In this document: positions 1-6,527 of the stretch, in pieces
Numbering within the stretch: position 1 is the stretch's first letter
Layout: each line of letters starts with the position of its first letter
Virus record (IMG/VR): IMGVR_UViG_3300020465_000067
Coordinates: 1-29,430 of that record
Strand: one strand, 5' to 3'
From: a virus
Length of the DNA: 29,430 nt
Notes under the pieces: generated by a model
Told to the model about the DNA's origin: nothing
What the model saw: only the letters and a program-made list of their open reading frames with translations
The model's database searches: none
Program-made: the position numbers and the translations under genes

Positions 1-146
1 AATCCCCATCCAACTAAACCAAAAAGAACTAAACCAAAGAATAAAATAAATCCTTGATCAGGAGTAAGGTTTAAATGTTGGATCATAGGTTGTTTCTCCC
101 ATGTACCAGGTAAATTATACACTGATGGTTTTGATAAAAAAATCAT
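1..146 (-). CDS. Small single-pass membrane protein, C-terminus cut by window edge
   Basis: The reading frame starts at an ATG (146-144) that overlaps the TGA of the upstream oxygenase gene as ATGA, so the two are probably translationally coupled. It stays open for 48 codons to the window edge. The visible part begins with a polar stretch of about 32 residues and then a hydrophobic run rich in F, L, G and V (about residues 33-48), typical of one membrane helix. I do not recognise the family. A photosystem-like or other small cyanophage membrane protein is possible, but nothing here proves it. The stop codon lies outside the window. Confidence 0.6.
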   Translation of the reverse strand, partial: MIFLSKPSVYNLPGTWEKQPMIQHLNLTPDQGFILFFGLVLFGLVGWG

Positions 147-706
147 TTGTATTTTTTAAATAATGTTGATGCAGATTCTTCAGTTAATATTTCCATATTA
201 ATAGAGTATCTCCAATTTTGAGAAGTAGTTCTCGCAGCGTTATGATTTAAATCATTAGGAAAAATAAGTAATTCTCCTTGTTGAGGTATATAATGGAATT
301 CTTTTCCATTACGTTCAAAGAAAATCCCATCTCCCTCTACTTGATAATAGTATACACCATTTATAGTAGAACTGTAAAGATGATTATGCCACCCAGATCT
401 GAAATCATTTATATTACTCCTATAACACCAACACGTAGTTTTATTTTGTGGGGTAATATGAAAGTTTCCAAAAAGTTCATAACACAATGATTTATATTGT
501 TCATATAGATACGAAAAAAATGAAGTAGGATCATCATATAAAGGGAATTGATTATTCGTAGAATCATCAAAAGGATTTTGGGAATAATTTTTCTCAATAG
601 AATTATTAATTAGTATTCTCTCTTGCGAATTTACCTCCGCAAAATTCTCAACACTAATTAAACTCCATTCAGGTAGGTTTTTAACTATCACTGATGGTCT
701 TATCAA
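143..706 (-). CDS. 2OG-Fe(II) oxygenase-like protein
   Basis: A 187-aa protein with the layout of the 2-oxoglutarate/Fe(II) oxygenase families common in cyanophages (PF13759-like). An HNH metal-ligand motif (H107, H109) is followed by a GVYYY strand, a second histidine near residue 155 in FPNDLNH, and an arginine (R166) before a strand, suited to binding the 2OG carboxylate. Such enzymes hydroxylate proteins or small molecules; the substrate here is unknown. The start is uncertain: the furthest start is TTG at 706, with no clear ribosome site, and a GTG at 691 is an alternative. The upstream 74-aa gene overlaps by about 26 nt and the next gene by ATGA. It is one of three such oxygenases in this window, the others ending at 16614 and 23908. 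Confidence 0.75.
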   Translation of the reverse strand: MIRPSVIVKNLPEWSLISVENFAEVNSQERILINNSIEKNYSQNPFDDSTNNQFPLYDDPTSFFSYLYEQYKSLCYELFGNFHITPQNKTTCWCYRSNINDFRSGWHNHLYSSTINGVYYYQVEGDGIFFERNGKEFHYIPQQGELLIFPNDLNHNAARTTSQNWRYSINMEILTEESASTLFKKYK

Positions 707-905
707 AAAACTGTTTTTGAAATTCTTCTACTTGGTTTTGTATCTCATTAGGAATTGGAGAGACTTCATTTACAGGAGTAATCATAGCAGATCCTGCATC
801 TTCACGAATAATTCTCCAACAAACACGTTGTGTATCTGTTAGACTCAAAATAAAGTCAAAGTGTTCTTCTGCTTGACGTTGTGTGATTCCAATAGGTCCA
901 ATCAT
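681..905 (-). CDS. Small conserved-type hypothetical protein (74 aa)
   Basis: No family recognised. I prefer the ATG at 905 because it overlaps the stop of the upstream gene as ATGA, the dominant coupling style here; an upstream ATG at 920 would create a longer overlap. The protein is soluble-looking, begins MIGPIGIT, has a Q/E-rich amphipathic segment and ends KTISDS. It sits downstream of gp5 and a 65-aa gene and upstream of an oxygenase, probably on the same late transcript. A virion or tail-accessory role is possible from position only. Confidence 0.6.
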   Translation of the reverse strand: MIGPIGITQRQAEEHFDFILSLTDTQRVCWRIIREDAGSAMITPVNEVSPIPNEIQNQVEEFQKQFFDKTISDS

Positions 906-1099
906 GTTACAGCATAGCAATAAGTGATCATATCAGGATCAAGAATATCTTCGATATCCTTTACAGTTTCAGAGAAACCTTCAGAACCTTCGTTATCCCA
1001 TTTCCAATTTACGGTCTTATCATATCCTTCATCATCAACGACCTTGATCGTTCTTTTTGAAAAGTTGACAAAAACGTGTGCTAGTTCAGATTCCACCAT
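902..1099 (-). CDS. Small acidic hypothetical protein (65 aa)
   Basis: No family recognised. The ATG at 1099 has a GGAG Shine-Dalgarno four bases upstream. The longer reading frame would need a TTG at 1150 without such a site, so I use the ATG. The protein is acidic, with a DDEGYDK turn and an aromatic KWDNEGSEGF segment, and ends DMITYCYAVT. Its stop overlaps the next gene's start. It lies 55 nt downstream of gp5 and is probably co-transcribed with it. Confidence 0.65.
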   Translation of the reverse strand: MVESELAHVFVNFSKRTIKVVDDEGYDKTVNWKWDNEGSEGFSETVKDIEDILDPDMITYCYAVT

Positions 1100-1153
1100 G
1101 TGACTCCATACTATAGTATCTAGTATAGCAGTCAAGAGATACCCTGTCAAGGA

Positions 1154-3703
1154 TCAATTTATAAAGACTGTCTTACCAAGGATTAGGACTGCTGCTTTTG
1201 CCTCAAGAAGCATACCAGTACCACAGGTTATTGTACAAGCAAGACTTGCGTTCATAATCATTGCACCTGCTAGAACATTAACATTATACATTCCAGTCAC
1301 AACATTACAGTTATATCCTGTTGCACCGCATGTCAATGAAATTGGTCCTACAGGGTTACCAACAATATATCTGGGAATAGAATCAGCAGACATACCAGGA
1401 ACCATAATTGTTTCAACAGAACCACCAACCATTCTACGAATACCTGTAATTGCCTTAGGAATAGGAGAAGGTGGTGAGTTAATCATTTCAACTAATGAAG
1501 GTGTAATAAGATCAATAGAGTTATCTCCACTAATAATAACTTCTCCTGCAGAAATAGCTGCTTGTCCACCACTAGATTCAAAAACACTACTGGTAAATTT
1601 ACTAGAAACAGATCCTACATTAAATTCTGCACCTTGAACTTCAAACTTAGCACCAACAGTATTGATGTCAACATCAGATTCAAATTTGATTGTATGTTTT
1701 TGAATTTTTTCGTTCTTCTTATTACCTTTTTTGTCTACAATTTTAGGAGCACCTGTAGCAGTAAAGAAGAAACCACCACCAACTTCAACATGACAATCAC
1801 CAGTAACTTTTAAGAAATAATCACCATCGACGTTATGAACAAGATCACCATCAATTTGTTTACACTGGTCACCATGAGTTTCTTCTGTATAATTACCAGC
1901 AAATGATGTGTGATCAGCAACTAAAGAACCAGTATCACCCTTACCATTATTTGCTGCCTTTACGGAAGCATCTACTTGTTTTTGAAGTTCTTCGTCATCT
2001 ATGTCTGGATTTTGTTCACGAATTGCTTTAGCAGCAACATACTTTGCGTATTCGTTTTGATTACAGCATATAGATGTTGATGTTGTTCCACTTGCTTTTT
2101 TGTTTACACTTGCCTGACGACCAGGAGTTCCAACAAATAGTTCATAAGAACCGTCTAAGAAAGTTTTAGCAGCAGTTAAATATGGATCTGCTTCATTGAA
2201 AATATTATCAAAAAGACCACCAGATCCAGCATCTCCACCACAAGTTCCTCTACTCTGTCCTCTAATTGCATTAATTTCTGCAAGTTCTTCAGGAGTACAA
2301 TGAGTAACACCAAATAAAGGATACCAACCTACCGTATCTTTACCACCATCAGGTTTACGATCACAATTACTACCAGCAAACTTAATGAAGAGTGCAATTA
2401 ATCCAGTAATACTGGTGATACCTTTCTTAAGAAGGTCAGTTCCCGATTCAAAAATTTCACTACCTGCTTTCCATGCATCAATAATTTCTTTTGCTTTACC
2501 AATACCATCTACGATTGTTGTTACTTGATCAACAATACCTAAAACTGAATCAAGAAGGTTTTGAACCTGACAGATAACACCATCGATTGCTGCCTGAACA
2601 CCCTGCATAACCATGGTTGCTTTATCAATAATTCCATCAAGAAAACTTTCAAGAATCCCAACAACACTTCCTACAGGATCTGAAATAAAACTAAGTAACC
2701 TACTATCAACATTACAAAGAGATGAAAGAATTAATTTAACTGCTGCTTGAATTGCCGTAAACACAACAAATGGCACACCAGTTGCACCACCAAGAAGATT
2801 AACCAACTCTAATTGTTCGGCAAGATTAGCAAGTGCTTGACGCATTGCAGAAATTACTTGAGCAAATACTGAACTTAAAAAGTTTTGAAGTTTTACAGTA
2901 AGTTGTTTTGCACTAACTAACTTACCAGTAACAACATCTAAGAAATCACCATCCTCTGCACGAATCAAAGAACCAGCATGATCTGCAAGATCTTCTACAA
3001 GGTATGATAACTTATACTCTAACGTTTTCCAAGGACCACCAACACCATTAGCAGCAGGATTGGGTTTGTTTGAATTTCTTGGTTTGACGGGATTACCACC
3101 ACTACCATTCATTACAGTTCCTACATTATTAGGAGAACCAGCACCAGAAATTTGACCAGAACCATTCTGACCTTTTTGATTAGGAAGATCTACAGTGTTA
3201 TCTATTTTTGCCCTAGTATGTCCTTCCGCTTTTGTTCTTGCAGTACTTGTAGTGGGATAGCTAATTAGGTTGGTTGTTGTATTAACACCAGTTCCAACTT
3301 CCATCTTTTCACCAGTAAAAGCAAATTGCTTCGTCTCTTTTGATTCTGGAGATTTTTTAACTCTCATAACACCAATAACTATTGGCATTTGAGCGTTCTC
3401 TCCATCCATGAAGAAACCCATAACAATAGCACCAGGTTGCAGTTGACCAGAACTTTCACCCTGACCATCATTTCCTGGTTGGCATGTGTGTTGTAAAACT
3501 GTTGCCCATGGGAGATTTTCAGTAGGAAGATCTGCTGTAGTACCACCACGAACATTAGTATAATATCCAAGCACACGAACTCTAACCCTACCCAATTCCA
3601 TAGGGTCTTCATTATCTTCGACTTCTCCAACCCACCAGAAAAATCCGTCTTTCCCTACAAAGTTTACCGCAGGTTCATTAATGATTCCTTCAATTGAAGA
3701 CAT
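1154..3703 (-). CDS. gp5: Baseplate hub/spike protein gp5, no lysozyme domain visible
   Basis: An 849-aa protein with the ends of T4 gp5 but a different middle. Residues about 15-110 form the OB-fold-type domain (FFWWVGEVED, RVRVRVLGYYTNVRGG, GAIVMGFFMDG, PIVIGVMR), which in T4 packs on gp27. Residues about 620-849 carry the repetitive GDxxxxVxGD pattern of the trimeric beta-helix spike. T4 gp5 has a lysozyme domain of about 170 residues between these parts. Here the middle (about 225-440) is a long hydrophobic/amphipathic helical region followed by a Cys/Gly-rich linker, and I see no lysozyme Glu-Asp-Thr motif. Translation starts at an ATG with AAGGAT upstream, 24 nt downstream of a late promoter at 3727-3734. 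Acts at the tip of the tail during cell-envelope penetration. Confidence 0.88.
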   Translation of the reverse strand: MSSIEGIINEPAVNFVGKDGFFWWVGEVEDNEDPMELGRVRVRVLGYYTNVRGGTTADLPTENLPWATVLQHTCQPGNDGQGESSGQLQPGAIVMGFFMDGENAQMPIVIGVMRVKKSPESKETKQFAFTGEKMEVGTGVNTTTNLISYPTTSTARTKAEGHTRAKIDNTVDLPNQKGQNGSGQISGAGSPNNVGTVMNGSGGNPVKPRNSNKPNPAANGVGGPWKTLEYKLSYLVEDLADHAGSLIRAEDGDFLDVVTGKLVSAKQLTVKLQNFLSSVFAQVISAMRQALANLAEQLELVNLLGGATGVPFVVFTAIQAAVKLILSSLCNVDSRLLSFISDPVGSVVGILESFLDGIIDKATMVMQGVQAAIDGVICQVQNLLDSVLGIVDQVTTIVDGIGKAKEIIDAWKAGSEIFESGTDLLKKGITSITGLIALFIKFAGSNCDRKPDGGKDTVGWYPLFGVTHCTPEELAEINAIRGQSRGTCGGDAGSGGLFDNIFNEADPYLTAAKTFLDGSYELFVGTPGRQASVNKKASGTTSTSICCNQNEYAKYVAAKAIREQNPDIDDEELQKQVDASVKAANNGKGDTGSLVADHTSFAGNYTEETHGDQCKQIDGDLVHNVDGDYFLKVTGDCHVEVGGGFFFTATGAPKIVDKKGNKKNEKIQKHTIKFESDVDINTVGAKFEVQGAEFNVGSVSSKFTSSVFESSGGQAAISAGEVIISGDNSIDLITPSLVEMINSPPSPIPKAITGIRRMVGGSVETIMVPGMSADSIPRYIVGNPVGPISLTCGATGYNCNVVTGMYNVNVLAGAMIMNASLACTITCGTGMLLEAKAAVLILGKTVFIN

Positions 3704-3718
3704 TGTATACTTTTATCC

Positions 3719-4435
3719 TTACGATTTATTTATTACGTTTGTGTCAAAGAGAATTTCATTAATGTAATCCTCTGCCCATTGGGGATCGAACCATTGACTC
3801 AAAACTGCTTTAGTCTTTTTATTCTTTCTCTGTTGTTTAGAGTAATAAATCTGATCATCAATTCTCTTCATAGTATTAATCCACTGCATATCAAACTCAG
3901 AGTTTTCTACTATACCTTTATAGAGTTGAATAGATTCTTTAATTAGATTCATATACATTTCTCTTTCTTCATCCGTTCTGATACGCATAAACTTACATCC
4001 TTGTGAGAAAACCTCATCAGTCCATAAAGGTAAAACTCTATTCTCTTTAAACTTATACTTGTATGCTATGTCCTTATATACATCCACATATTTTTGAGTT
4101 CCAAACACAGGTGATATATCAACAATTGCTGCAGTAACTGCATGAGGAGTTTCTACAACATCAGCACCAAAAATAGGTATAGGATAATCAGGAATAGGAT
4201 ATAATACACAATGCATTACAGAAATATTTTCCGTATATCCAGTTTCCAAATGCATCTTTCTAAGTTTCTTACTCTGATGCATTTCATTGATAATGAATAC
4301 ATTATCATTTTCCACAATAGGATATTTGTTTTCCATATGTGTAACATCAGGAAAACTTTTTAATTCTTCTCTCAAGTAGTTGGCAACTTCAATTGAAAGA
4401 CGAACCCATGGTTTTATATACTTTCCAGAATCCAT
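3719..4435 (-). CDS. pcyA: Phycocyanobilin:ferredoxin oxidoreductase PcyA
   Basis: A 238-aa ferredoxin-dependent bilin reductase that converts biliverdin IXalpha to phycocyanobilin using reduced ferredoxin. It aligns by eye with Synechocystis PcyA through most of its length: KMHLE, MHCVLYP, PIFGADVV, AAIVDISP, LPLW...FSQGCKF, then KQQRKNKKTKAVL and the end motif YINEILFD. The catalytic residues known in PcyA as Glu76, His88 and Asp105 correspond to E64, H75 and D92. It looks complete and active, and is closer to PcyA than to the phage two-step enzyme PebS. It starts at an ATG 2 nt after the cpeT-like stop. The last codons contain the late promoter for gp5. It is the third gene of a cp12/cpeT-like/pcyA cassette inserted between gp27 and gp5. 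Confidence 0.93.
   Translation of the reverse strand: MDSGKYIKPWVRLSIEVANYLREELKSFPDVTHMENKYPIVENDNVFIINEMHQSKKLRKMHLETGYTENISVMHCVLYPIPDYPIPIFGADVVETPHAVTAAIVDISPVFGTQKYVDVYKDIAYKYKFKENRVLPLWTDEVFSQGCKFMRIRTDEEREMYMNLIKESIQLYKGIVENSEFDMQWINTMKRIDDQIYYSKQQRKNKKTKAVLSQWFDPQWAEDYINEILFDTNVINKS
3727..3734 (-). promoter_or_regulatory. T4-type late promoter AATAAATA upstream of gp5
   Basis: AATAAATA on the minus strand differs by one base from the T4 late consensus TATAAATA. It lies inside the last codons of pcyA, 24 nt before the gp5 ATG. A start about 7 nt downstream would leave a short leader containing the gp5 AAGGAT ribosome site. Confidence 0.65.
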
Positions 4436-4437
4436 AA

Positions 4438-4869
4438 TTAAACTCTTACAAACTTATATATTTCATCTGCACCCCAAACAATCCTACCTTTAGAGTCTAA
4501 GAATTTATCTCTCATAAAAAGTTTAGTGCCATACACAGCAAGTTCAGCATGAATATTATCAGTATCAAACTGACCCATCCATACTGTACCATCAAATTTT
4601 AATACCATATCACATTCTTCATTGCGAGTTAAACCACTATAGGTTCCACCCCAATGTTCTAAAATAACTTCTTTATCCGACACCTCTACCAATTTCTTAT
4701 AAGTTTTTAAATACGGATCATCAGATTTTCTTCTACCCCAATGAATCGAATTTATAAACTCATCATTTTGCTCCCACTTAACAGTTACAGATTTATACAA
4801 AGTAGGAGCTGATTGTGCTTGATGCTTATTAGACCAAGTTCCAAGTAACCATGATAAAAAGTTTGTCAT
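4438..4869 (-). CDS. CpeT/CpcT-like phycobiliprotein lyase (probable)
   Basis: A 143-aa protein whose start, FLSWLLGTWSNKHQA, closely matches the opening signature of the CpeT/CpcT chromophore lyase family (L-x-G-x-[FW]-S-N-x-x-Q-A), followed by an LYKSVTVKW strand. The end, with an aspartate pair and VWGADEIYKF, resembles the C-terminal VWGS...F motif of the family. These lyases attach or chaperone bilins to phycobiliproteins and are known cyanophage-carried genes. The ATG at 4869 overlaps the cp12 stop as TGATG; a TTG one codon upstream is not needed. Its neighbour pcyA makes the bilin, which supports the call. The middle is divergent, so lyase activity itself is inferred. Confidence 0.65.
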   Translation of the reverse strand: MTNFLSWLLGTWSNKHQAQSAPTLYKSVTVKWEQNDEFINSIHWGRRKSDDPYLKTYKKLVEVSDKEVILEHWGGTYSGLTRNEECDMVLKFDGTVWMGQFDTDNIHAELAVYGTKLFMRDKFLDSKGRIVWGADEIYKFVRV

Positions 4870-5096
4870 CAATCGTCATATACTAAGCACTCTGGCTCGT
4901 CTGGATGCTGGTCACACCATAGTTCTATTGTGTTGGGATCGTGATGATCTCCTGCTTTGATCTCTGCTGCATGATGTGAAGCATACTCTTCTAAGTCATG
5001 TAGTTCGCCTTCAATGTGACGACGCATCTGTGGATTAGTAGTTGGATCGCCAAGAATCTCTTGGTCTTTTTCAATATGCTGTTCTATTGTTTTCAT
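4869..5096 (-). CDS. cp12: CP12-like Calvin-cycle inhibitor
   Basis: A 75-aa acidic protein with a helical middle and a C-terminal motif C61-x8-C70 ending ECLVYDD, the hallmark C-terminal loop of CP12. CP12 is a redox-controlled linker that binds GAPDH and phosphoribulokinase and shuts down carbon fixation. Cyanophages carry it to divert reductant toward nucleotide synthesis. The N-terminal cysteine pair of many host CP12s is absent. The ATG at 5096 has GAGG seven bases upstream; an ATG at 5117 would lie almost at the predicted transcription start from the late promoter at 5121-5128 and is rejected. First gene of the cp12/cpeT-like/pcyA cassette. Confidence 0.85.
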   Translation of the reverse strand: MKTIEQHIEKDQEILGDPTTNPQMRRHIEGELHDLEEYASHHAAEIKAGDHHDPNTIELWCDQHPDEPECLVYDD

Positions 5097-5120
5097 TGTT
5101 GTACCTCGTTGATACATTAG

Positions 5121-5128
5121 TATTTATG
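5121..5128 (-). promoter_or_regulatory. Late promoter CATAAATA ahead of cp12 cassette
   Basis: CATAAATA on the minus strand, between the gp27 stop (5139) and the cp12 ATG (5096), fits the T4-type late promoter pattern. It would start the metabolic cassette independently of gp27. Confidence 0.65.
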
Positions 5129-5138
5129 AGCATTAATA

Positions 5139-6527
5139 CTAGTTTCTTGGTATCGAATCTTTCAATAATAATGCTTCGGTAGACATTGTAGTGCCAACAA
5201 TCTTATGTGTCAACCCACCAATGACATATTTTCCACTATATTTCCTATCCACATCTGTGGTTTGATTCCTTTTATATGTTGCAGGTATAATTATATTAAT
5301 TCCATTTCCTGCATACAGATCAAGATTACCAGGAAATTTAATCATTAACTTAATATTCTTTAAAGATTCAAACCTCATCCATTGATATGCCTGAAGTTCT
5401 ACCAATTCCTCATAATTTTTTTGAGGATTATTTTGAAATTTTGGATCAAAAATTTGATTTGATAGAATAGTATATCTTGTGCGTCTTGGATAGTCAACAA
5501 TACTTTTAATTGAAGTATCTAATTGTGATAATGGATTGACCGATCCACTTTCATTTAAATGTGACATCTTTGGCCACATAACATTAATACCATAACGGTA
5601 AGCATCCACTGACATATCTGTACTCAATCCCATCTTAGATTGTGTTACAGTAACAGGATCAAACCCTATACTAAATCCTGCCCAAGCACCGTTACGCAAT
5701 CCAGTTAAGAAATCTCTCTCTTCTGGAAATACTATAGTTTCAATTTTAAATTGATCACTTTCTTCCGAACCAGATGATTTTGTTGAATACACATAGGTGT
5801 ACAACTTACTATCACCTGAAGTAAAATTAGTATCTGATTCAGTTTGATTGTTTACATCATCAATAATTTTATCAATAGACTTAAAATTAAAACCTAAACC
5901 ATTTTCATAGAAAACAAATCCATTTTGAAGAGTACCACCCTTTCTTGCTTTTCGCACTGACCTTTGTGAAAGCCAATAGATACAATCATATGGTCTCCAA
6001 TTTGTTGCTATAAACTGCTGTTTATTTGTAGATTCTTCAATATAAATCTTCTTTTTAGTGTTTATATACCTATTATCTGTTTTTAAAATTTGTTCTACAA
6101 TTTCAGAAGATGATGTAGAATTAAATACAACCTGACTATTTCCAAATACGTTAGTGATCTCATTCTGGAAAAATTCATCACTAGCACAATTAACTATAAA
6201 TGAATCTGTAGTGTTTAGTCTTGATCTTGCCTCAATATCATATGCCCGAACATAATAAACTCTATCAAGAATTGTTCCTCTAATTATAATTCTAAACTGT
6301 TCAGATCCAGTCATAGCACCTATGAATCCTGAACCATCATTAAAAAGAAGTTTTGCCTCTACAGTTGATGAAGTAATACTTTCATAGATTTCAATACCTG
6401 TAATAAAATCGTATATATCATCAGCACCATCAGAACTTTGAAGTTTCTGACCATTTCTAAAGACATTAACTTTTACCTCAACATCACCTGATTCACTTCT
6501 TCTAATACTTCCGCTTTGTGTGCTCAT
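5139..6527 (-). CDS. gp27: Baseplate hub subunit gp27
   Basis: A 462-aa protein matching the cyanophage version of T4 gp27, the trimeric hub ring that holds gp5 and joins the tail tube. Typical features are an N-terminal beta-rich domain (EVKVNVFRNGQ, FITGIEIYESI), the RVYYVRAYDIE strand, an ATNWRPYDCIYWLSQRS helix in the middle and a late KFPGNLDLYAGNGINI barrel segment. It is longer than the 391-aa T4 protein. Its ATG overlaps the stop of the upstream tape-measure-like gene as ATGA. In T4, genes 27 and 5 are separated; here only a metabolic cassette lies between them. Confidence 0.85.
   Translation of the reverse strand: MSTQSGSIRRSESGDVEVKVNVFRNGQKLQSSDGADDIYDFITGIEIYESITSSTVEAKLLFNDGSGFIGAMTGSEQFRIIIRGTILDRVYYVRAYDIEARSRLNTTDSFIVNCASDEFFQNEITNVFGNSQVVFNSTSSSEIVEQILKTDNRYINTKKKIYIEESTNKQQFIATNWRPYDCIYWLSQRSVRKARKGGTLQNGFVFYENGLGFNFKSIDKIIDDVNNQTESDTNFTSGDSKLYTYVYSTKSSGSEESDQFKIETIVFPEERDFLTGLRNGAWAGFSIGFDPVTVTQSKMGLSTDMSVDAYRYGINVMWPKMSHLNESGSVNPLSQLDTSIKSIVDYPRRTRYTILSNQIFDPKFQNNPQKNYEELVELQAYQWMRFESLKNIKLMIKFPGNLDLYAGNGINIIIPATYKRNQTTDVDRKYSGKYVIGGLTHKIVGTTMSTEALLLKDSIPRN

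Noticed and set aside
278-490. Plus-strand ORFs opposite the oxygenase and elsewhere opposite long minus-strand genes
   Set aside because: They are short, lack ribosome sites, resemble no protein, and the opposite strand has clear homologues.
681-720. A frameshift at TTTTTTG joining the 74-aa gene to the oxygenase
   Set aside because: The T run is in codons CAG-TTT-TTT-GAT, not in a correct slippery phase, and the oxygenase frame is plus 1, not minus 1.
1154-3703. A T4-type lysozyme domain in gp5
   Set aside because: The region between OB-fold and beta-helix is hydrophobic and helical, with no catalytic Glu/Asp/Thr arrangement.
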